A stretch of DNA of 64,000 bases from Cercospora beticola. Taxonomy: Eukaryota > Ascomycota > Dothideomycetes > Mycosphaerellales > Mycosphaerellaceae. The notes under the pieces are model-generated. The model was not told the origin of the DNA, did no database searches, and saw nothing but the letters and a program-made list of their open reading frames with translations. Shown here piece after piece: positions 58,304 through 64,000 of the stretch; position 1 is the first letter of the stretch; the number at the start of each line of letters is the position of its first letter. Made by a program: the position numbers and the translations under genes. The stretch lies in assembly GCF_033473495.1 (NCBI RefSeq), contig NC_088937.1:1054001-1118000 (forward strand), given 5' to 3'.

Positions 58304-59546
58304 TTATGGTCGATCTGGCCAAATCTCTCTCGCCACATCCTGCACCAGCTTCAGCTTCGCAAACATCTTCTGCTCGTCCATGCCCTCAGCTCCAACCGCC
58401 ACGCTGGCGAACCCACACTGCGGGCTGATGCCAATGTTCTCCAAGGCTTCTTGCACGGGTCGACCTTGACCTTTGGCAATGATATCAGCTGCCTCCAACA
58501 CACGCTTCTTGATCAACCCTCGATCCTCCAGCTGCGGGTCTTTGGTTGTGACCACACCTAGGACAACATTCTTGTGCTTCGGCAAGAACCGGAGGGGCTC
58601 GAAGCCACCTGATCGAGGGTTGTCATATTCCAGGTAGAAGGTGTCGTAATTGAGTGTCTTGAAGAAACGCTCGGCGATCTTCTCGTACGACCCCTCGCTG
58701 AAGTGCATAGACTTCGAGAAGTTACCTAGACGACGTCAGTTGAGTACCATCAACAAATTCCTTGGGTTGCTAACCTCTGCAGATGTGCAGGCCGACGTGA
58801 AGGTCATCGGGCCTGTCCGCGATGCAGTCATTGTGTGCCTTCAAATACAGGTCGAACAGCTTATCGGTGTCTTCGCCGTCGTCTCGCAGTCCTTTCAACA
58901 TGTCCTCGGAGCAGAAATATGCAAGCGTCGGGTCGTCGATCTGGATGTTCCTCAGTCCAGCATCATAGAGTGTCTTGAACTCTTGTCTGTACGCGGCTGC
59001 CAGATCCTCGAAGAAATCCGTGTCGTTTGAGTACACGCTAGGGTCGTAGCATTTCCCAGGAGCCAATCGAAGATGGAAATAGCAAGGCGGCGGCATCGTG
59101 AACTTGGCCTCCTTCCATTGCTCTTGTGGAAGAGTGTCTCTCAACAGCAGCCAGTTCTCGAGGTATGGGCTCTTGGAGTACTTGATCTTGCCCGTACAAA
59201 CCGCTGCCATTGGGTATTGCTTGCCGGCCTTCTTCAGCGCAGCAATGGGAGCAGCTGAGAGACGAGCGAGCTCCCACGGCACAGGGCTGACCTCTTGGAA
59301 GCCATCGAGCTTCTCGAAGAAGCCAGAGAAGTAGTACTTCCTGTCAAACTCCCCAGAGCACAGCGCCCTCACATTGTTATCCTGCTGCTTCTTCACAATA
59401 TCGCTGATCTCTTTTTGCTGAACCTTTCTCAGCTCCTCTTGCGTAATTTGCCCCGCATCTGCCTTCTCTTGTGCCTGTGAGACAGACTCAGGTCGGATCA
59501 GAGACCCAATGTGGTCAGCGTGGAAAGGAAGCTTGGTGACTGTCAT
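58304..59546 (-). CDS. MetE-like (UROD/methionine-synthase fold) protein, two exons
   Basis: Exons 59546-58775 and 58725-58304, with a 49-bp intron (GTTAGC..CTAG), give 397 residues. It looks like a stand-alone homologue of the catalytic C-terminal half of cobalamin-independent methionine synthase. It has ADHIGSLIRPESV at the N-terminus, NIQIDDPTLAYFCSEDM near residue 200, the zinc-ligand motif HICRGN near 255 (interrupted by the intron), the acidic FYLEYDNPRSG near 285, and the last Cys ligand in GISPQCGFASV near 360. Full MetE is about 760 residues, so this is a short paralogue. Whether it makes methionine or uses another thiol and methyl donor is unknown. A TATATA sequence lies at 59624-59630, about 80 bp upstream of the start. 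Confidence 0.87.
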
Positions 59547-60402
59547 TGTGCTAGATGGTGAGCAAGAAGATCAATAGAATATGTCAGCCAACAACACAGG
59601 GCACTTCGGGAGGGGCTCGGCGGCATATATAACAGTCCCAGCATGATGACAATCACGAGAGACCCGTCCCTGTGCAAGGTACTGTATGCCGTCTCCACGC
59701 GCGGACGGCGGGACTGGCTTTCGCGGCGGGCGGTTTCTGAGAAATCTCGCGCGACCCCGTCATCAATTGGCAGCTCGAGTGTCGGCAAGTGGTGCTGTGA
59801 GCTCGCAAAATGCAACTGCCGAGCTCGCCCTAGTCTGCTCTGCCCGCCCACCTTTCTCACATGGGCACTTTGGTCTCGTAACAACTTTCGCTTTTGCCAA
59901 CACGCTCGGTTTCCGAATCTAGCATTAGCAGTGGCGCCGCGGAACGATTGGAGATGATGGTCCTCCAGAACATTCAGATGTCGCGCCACGGGGCATGATT
60001 CGAGGTGAGGGGTCGTCGTGAGGCAAATGCGGGCTTTGGTCCGTGCTGGGAAGTTGCGGAGATTGGGAAATTGTCTTGTGCAAGACACATGAATACAAAT
60101 CAATGATCGGGCATTGCAACGACGAGAGACTTATAGTGTTTCGTACATGTGCTTGCTGACCTTGATGGATTGCTCATGGGGAGTGCTGATGTCTCAGCCA
60201 TCACCTATCACTACAACCATGTCTGGAATAATTTGGCTACAGCAGCGACATTCACTGCAGCGTGTTTCAAACCACAAGGATAGGCAAACCTCTCAGTGAA
60301 TGAACCTGCAATCCCCATATTTATACTCGTGCCTTTTCGTCATGACCCGAACACTCCTGCTAGCCGCTCCAAAACGGTAAAGCTGAAATATTTGCAGTCT
60401 CA
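59547..60402. other. Intergenic promoter region
   Basis: 856 bp between two divergent genes. It contains the TATATA box candidate for the MetE-like gene. Minus-strand frame 59543-60103 overlaps that start and has no domain. Confidence 0.45.
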
Positions 60403-61137
60403 ATGACTCAGCAGGTCTCGCCACGATATGGAAGTTCGACATCGAAGAAACTAAGAAAGCGTCAACATCAGCATGAGAGTGCAGCATCGAAAGCCGCAAG
60501 CACTTCGTCCGAGCACTTACTATCAAAGCACTCTGCCTCGCCTGAAACAGGAGGTACACCAACAATTGGATTGAAACTGAAGAAATCTGTTCGCTTCAAT
60601 GACTTCTTCGACTGGTTCCGGAAACCAGAGCATGGATCGTCACGTCCTGATCACGACAGACGGCACAGTAGTCTAACAGATGTGAGCACTCCGAAGCGTA
60701 GTCGACCTGGCGTGGTGGAAGATACTCCATCAGAAAGATCCAGCTTACCGAGCTTGCCCATGAAGTTCACTCGGCATTCACGCCGACTCAGTAATCATGT
60801 TCGAAGACAATGCTCTAACCATTCGATGGCTGAAAGACTACGTGATAGCGCGAGTCCTCAGCAGAGCGAGATGTCGAGATCAAGTACAATCGAAGTGCCA
60901 GGTAAGATGGGTGAGTCGTCCACGAACGCTGAGATTTACTATTGGCCGAGTAGGCGTGATACGTTCTCGATGATGCAGCTCTACCGAGCTGGCGATAAGA
61001 ACGATGATGAGAGTCCAAGCCGTTCGAGTAGCAGCTCTGACAGCTACGAGAGAGCTGCTCTATCATGGGAAGCGAGTGTGGGAGCGAAGCGGTCCGGCAA
61101 TGCTGCAAATAGCCTGCTCGAGGATAGAAAGAGATAG
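60403..61137 (+). CDS. Ser/Arg-rich hypothetical protein
   Basis: 244 residues in one exon from the ATG at 60403. Disordered throughout: basic N-terminus (KKLRKRQHQHE), many Ser and Arg, no membrane segment. The only distinct block is GLKLKKSVRFNDFFDWFRK near residue 58, which contains KSVRF, a fit to the RVxF docking consensus of protein phosphatase 1, followed by an aromatic segment. Several RRxS and SP sites suggest phosphorylation. No family recognised. It is convergent with the F-box gene, 71 bp apart. Confidence 0.6.
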   Translation: MTQQVSPRYGSSTSKKLRKRQHQHESAASKAASTSSEHLLSKHSASPETGGTPTIGLKLKKSVRFNDFFDWFRKPEHGSSRPDHDRRHSSLTDVSTPKRSRPGVVEDTPSERSSLPSLPMKFTRHSRRLSNHVRRQCSNHSMAERLRDSASPQQSEMSRSSTIEVPGKMGESSTNAEIYYWPSRRDTFSMMQLYRAGDKNDDESPSRSSSSSDSYERAALSWEASVGAKRSGNAANSLLEDRKR

Positions 61138-61208
61138 CAGCAGCAGTCCTCGTAATCTCTCGCAGTCGTCACCAACAGCGAATCGAAGAAAACCCTCTCA
61201 TCCACCTC

Positions 61209-62045
61209 TCAATCATACCATCCCCCAACCCTCTCACTCGAGGCCATTCCCGGCACATACCCCCTCTCACTCGACCCCTCCTCCCTCAACACCACCTCCC
61301 CATCCCCACTCGGCACCCTCAAACTCTCCACCAAAACAAACCTCGTCCCACTCCCCTCCTTCTCAAACAACTCCCTCACAGCATCCACCAAATCCCCCAA
61401 CCTAACCCCTTCCTCCCTCCTCACAACAAACTTCTGCTCCCACTTCGGTTTCTTCCCATCATAATCCAACCACTGCACAAAAGGCGCCCTCCCCGACCCC
61501 AATTCATAAAACGTCCTCGTATACCAAAACTCCGTAAAAGGAGGACTACTAGCTAGCATTTCCCTCCACTTGGCACTTTGGTCTAAAGTTTCGAGATATC
61601 GAAATTGTCGTTCGCTGATTTCGAGGGAGAAGTTCCAAAAGCGGGGTTGAGAGGGTAAGAGATCGTGTTGGAGAGAGGAGAGTTCGAAGGGCCAGGCGGA
61701 GCCCCAGCTGCGTTGTTGGAGGAGGAGGATGGGGATCCAGGTGTTGGGTCGAGATGGTGGGAATGGGTGTTTGGTGTTCCATGTTTTGTGAATTTCGGTC
61801 GGATTGTTGAGGGGTGTGGGGCGGTAGAGGAACTCGCGTATGGGTGTGGAAGTCTTGAGTAAGAGGTGCCATGTTCGGGATGCGGTTTGAGAGAGTAGAA
61901 TTGTTCGATGAGCGGCAATTTCTTGATGAGTTGTGGCGCTGGGGAGTGAGAGGAGGATGAGTTCGAGTAGTTCTGGAATATGAAAGACTTTGGAAGCTGC
62001 GTTAGGCATTGCTACTTGATCTTCCATTGCTATCGTGGAGTTCAT
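61209..62045 (-). CDS. F-box-like protein
   Basis: The frame is open from 62186; I chose the ATG at 62045 because the F-box starts about 19 residues later, though an ATG at 62186 or 62027 is possible. From 62045 it has 278 residues. The F-box-type stretch KVFHIPELLELILLSLPS is followed by TILLSQTASRTWHLLLKTS and the REFLYRPTP block, the arrangement of a large family of fungal F-box proteins in which the second conserved part is (i/v)qxxLFxxP. The C-terminal part (WTYTRTFY-type, then basic and acidic stretches) is not conserved. It probably binds Skp1 in an SCF ubiquitin ligase; the target is unknown. Confidence 0.75.
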   Translation of the reverse strand: MNSTIAMEDQVAMPNAASKVFHIPELLELILLSLPSATTHQEIAAHRTILLSQTASRTWHLLLKTSTPIREFLYRPTPLNNPTEIHKTWNTKHPFPPSRPNTWIPILLLQQRSWGSAWPFELSSLQHDLLPSQPRFWNFSLEISERQFRYLETLDQSAKWREMLASSPPFTEFWYTRTFYELGSGRAPFVQWLDYDGKKPKWEQKFVVRREEGVRLGDLVDAVRELFEKEGSGTRFVLVESLRVPSGDGEVVLREEGSSERGYVPGMASSERVGGWYD

Positions 62046-62219
62046 GGGAATGTGGCAGAGTGGTAGGCACACAGACGAGTGAGGTAAAGAGCTCAATAGC
62101 GCAATTCGGCAATAGCTCTGGTCAAGCTCCGTCAATCCGCGGGCTCCAGCTATATTGGAGCTCCTGTTCGGAGGCAGATAATCCATTATGTGAATTTATT
62201 ATACGAACCAGCCAACATC

Positions 62220-64000
62220 CTATGAGCTACATGAGCATTGCATTGCTCTCTGATATCTTGGGACATCACCAGTAAATCGATCTTGCTCCTCCTTGTCTCC
62301 CTCCCATCTATCGGCAAACGGATCAAGCGCCATAGTCATGACCCGATCCAGGATCTCTCGGTTGCCCTTCTTTTCAACCTCAGTGATCACCTCATCCAAT
62401 ATCCACGACCTCGGAACGAAATTGGGGTTCACGGCCTTCATTGCTGCAATGCGCTCCACACGCGCTTCTTCCGAGCTAGGCCAGTCTTCGAGTACTCTCT
62501 TGCGCCATTCGCCTAGCCACTTTGCCACACGGTCTCGTGCCTGATCCTCATTCACACTGACGAGCCCGCCAAGGCCCTCATGGTGGAAGAAACGACTTGC
62601 GACTTCCTTGGCTTTATCGTGCGTATCAATGTCAACCATGCTGATGTTGCTCAAGCGTCGGAACGTGTGGTTGAAGTCAAGCTCTAAAGCTTCGAGAGTG
62701 TCGAGCAACTCGGAGTACAGTTCCTTGAAATCACTTTCTTTGCTCTGTTTGAGACCGAGGCGAGCTGTCATCAGACGCTTGTATTCGGCCATGAACACAG
62801 CCTTGTACTCCTCGCCGACACGGTCGATGACAGTCTCGGCACGCTTGACGAGCTCGTCTGCACGATCTTTGCGCACACCCTGAGTCGCAAATTCCTCGTC
62901 ATCGACCCAAGGGCCAGCGCCAATAAGTTCGCCCAGCGCTTCTGCGAGGCGGACGTGGTTCCACCAAATAATGCTTGGTTGGTTCTTGTACGAGTAGCGA
63001 AGCATGTGGTCGTCATGATTAGGTGTGTAGTTGGGATCGAAGTTGTCGAGGAATGCAAAAGGCCCGAAGTCTATCGAGAGACCAAAGATAGATGTGTTGT
63101 CCGTGTTGAGCACGCCGTTCATGAAACCATAAGCTTGCCACGCTGCAACTGTCTTTGCGTTGCGACGAGCGACTTCCCTGAACAGTCGTGTGTAGCGGTT
63201 CTCAGCCAGCTCGTTTTCGCCCTGTATCTCGTCCCTGGATACGCCTCGACTAACTTCCACGACGTCCTTCTCTTCTGTGGTCGATACGCGCCCAGGCAGG
63301 TTCTGCCAGCCACCAAATACATCTTCGGCGACATAATCAGCCAACTTCCTCAACATGTCTCGGTCACCTCTTGATCGCGGAAGGTCAAATGTGCCAAAGC
63401 GGATCCAGCTCTCTGCAAATCGCGCCACTATTGCTGCAGGCTCTGTGGTCTCACGTCGGACCTTCTCTTCCGGGCCCAAAGTCAAGCTCAAGGCGCGAGT
63501 GGTCGGAATGCCCAAAGCGTTCAAGGACTCGCTCACCACGAACTCTCGAATACTGCTCCGTACCACAGCCTTGCCATCTGCAAAGCGTGAGTACGGAGTC
63601 TTGCCGGCGCCCTTCAGCTGAATCTCATATCGTCTGTCGGTTGTAGGATTTGTAGTCTCAAACAGCGAAATGGCTCGTCCATCCCCAAGTTGACCTGCCC
63701 ACGAGCCAAACTGGTAGCCTCCGTAGCACTGCGCCCAAGGATAAATGTCCTTCTCGCCTGGCTCGTCGCCGTTCAAGGTTATGATCTGTTCGCCGGCGAC
63801 CGTCTTCTTGAAATCATCCGTCTGGACGGACGCCGGGTCTATTGCCAAGTCTCTGAGCGCTGCTTTCGACACAGCGACTAGTTCGGACTGCTTAAAGGGA
63901 TCGGGTCGTACAAAGGTATACGCTGCATTCTTGACCAGTCGAGGACCAAGCTTAGTCCTCTCGGCCTTGTGTGAGTCGGCGGGGGTTGGATATTCGCCAT
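62220..64000 (-). CDS. FMP40: SelO/YdiU protein adenylyltransferase (5' end outside window)
   Basis: The frame runs from the right window edge to the stop at 62220, about 593 residues, and the start codon lies beyond 64000. Motifs of the SelO pseudokinase family: PWAQCYGGYQFGSWAGQLGD, EIQLKGAGKTPYSRFADGK, VRSSIREFVVSESL, GIPTTRAL, then GVLNTDNTSIFGLSIDFGPF with the metal-binding Asn and Asp. The C-terminus is CSCSS, matching the redox-sensitive Cys tail of this family (selenocysteine in animals). SelO transfers AMP to Ser/Thr/Tyr of target proteins; the yeast member Fmp40 is mitochondrial. The open frame at the edge (LVKNAAYTFVRPDPF) contains the typical N-terminal block, so little is missing. 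Confidence 0.95.
   Translation of the reverse strand, partial: GEYPTPADSHKAERTKLGPRLVKNAAYTFVRPDPFKQSELVAVSKAALRDLAIDPASVQTDDFKKTVAGEQIITLNGDEPGEKDIYPWAQCYGGYQFGSWAGQLGDGRAISLFETTNPTTDRRYEIQLKGAGKTPYSRFADGKAVVRSSIREFVVSESLNALGIPTTRALSLTLGPEEKVRRETTEPAAIVARFAESWIRFGTFDLPRSRGDRDMLRKLADYVAEDVFGGWQNLPGRVSTTEEKDVVEVSRGVSRDEIQGENELAENRYTRLFREVARRNAKTVAAWQAYGFMNGVLNTDNTSIFGLSIDFGPFAFLDNFDPNYTPNHDDHMLRYSYKNQPSIIWWNHVRLAEALGELIGAGPWVDDEEFATQGVRKDRADELVKRAETVIDRVGEEYKAVFMAEYKRLMTARLGLKQSKESDFKELYSELLDTLEALELDFNHTFRRLSNISMVDIDTHDKAKEVASRFFHHEGLGGLVSVNEDQARDRVAKWLGEWRKRVLEDWPSSEEARVERIAAMKAVNPNFVPRSWILDEVITEVEKKGNREILDRVMTMALDPFADRWEGDKEEQDRFTGDVPRYQRAMQCSCSS

Overview
The window looks like a chromosome segment of a filamentous ascomycete (Pezizomycotina, most likely Dothideomycetes). 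The reasons are short 49-195 bp GT-AG introns, typical fungal orthologues (RPA12, SCD6/LSM14, YHM2, citrate synthase, SEB1/NRD1, delta-12 desaturase, SelO), a DUF2985 membrane protein, and a repeat block carrying the signature of repeat-induced point mutation (RIP). No species is assigned.

Layout. (1) 1-1,013: the end of an unidentified gene and, on the minus strand, the RNA polymerase I subunit RPA12. (2) 1,275 to about 29,255: a 28-kb repeat block with no intact gene. It starts with a Tad/I-like LINE (1,275-7,121). Then comes an unidentified older repeat, interrupted by a complete Ty1/Copia element (7,967-14,085, TSD ACTAG) and a complete Ty3/Gypsy chromovirus on the minus strand (14,200-20,997, TSD GTTAA). 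The older repeat continues to about 29,255. CpA and TpG dinucleotides are almost gone through most of the block, so CAG/CAA/TGG codons became stops, while CpG remains common outside the Copia element. (3) 29,256-64,000: ordinary gene-bearing DNA. In order: a broken F-box gene, two divergent small proteins resembling peptidase inhibitor I9, a medium-chain reductase, a secreted CAP/PR-1 protein, PEX39-like and SCD6 sharing a promoter, a DUF2985 protein, an aldo-keto reductase, a short-chain dehydrogenase, the mitochondrial carrier YHM2 next to citrate synthase, an SEB1/NRD1-like RNA-binding protein, a delta-12 desaturase, a MetE-like protein, a serine-rich protein, an F-box protein, and a SelO gene that runs off the right edge.

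How they work together. Most genes are unrelated housekeeping genes. The clearest functional pair is citrate synthase with the citrate/2-oxoglutarate carrier YHM2. The most interesting items are the RIP landscape (gradient, CpA specificity, damage at catalytic residues), a probable antisense accessory ORF in the chromovirus, the unidentified older repeat, and the pair of stand-alone I9-like proteins. I found no CRISPR array, no intact tRNA or rRNA gene, and no clear new multi-gene system. Exon coordinates were worked out by hand from reading frames and splice consensus.
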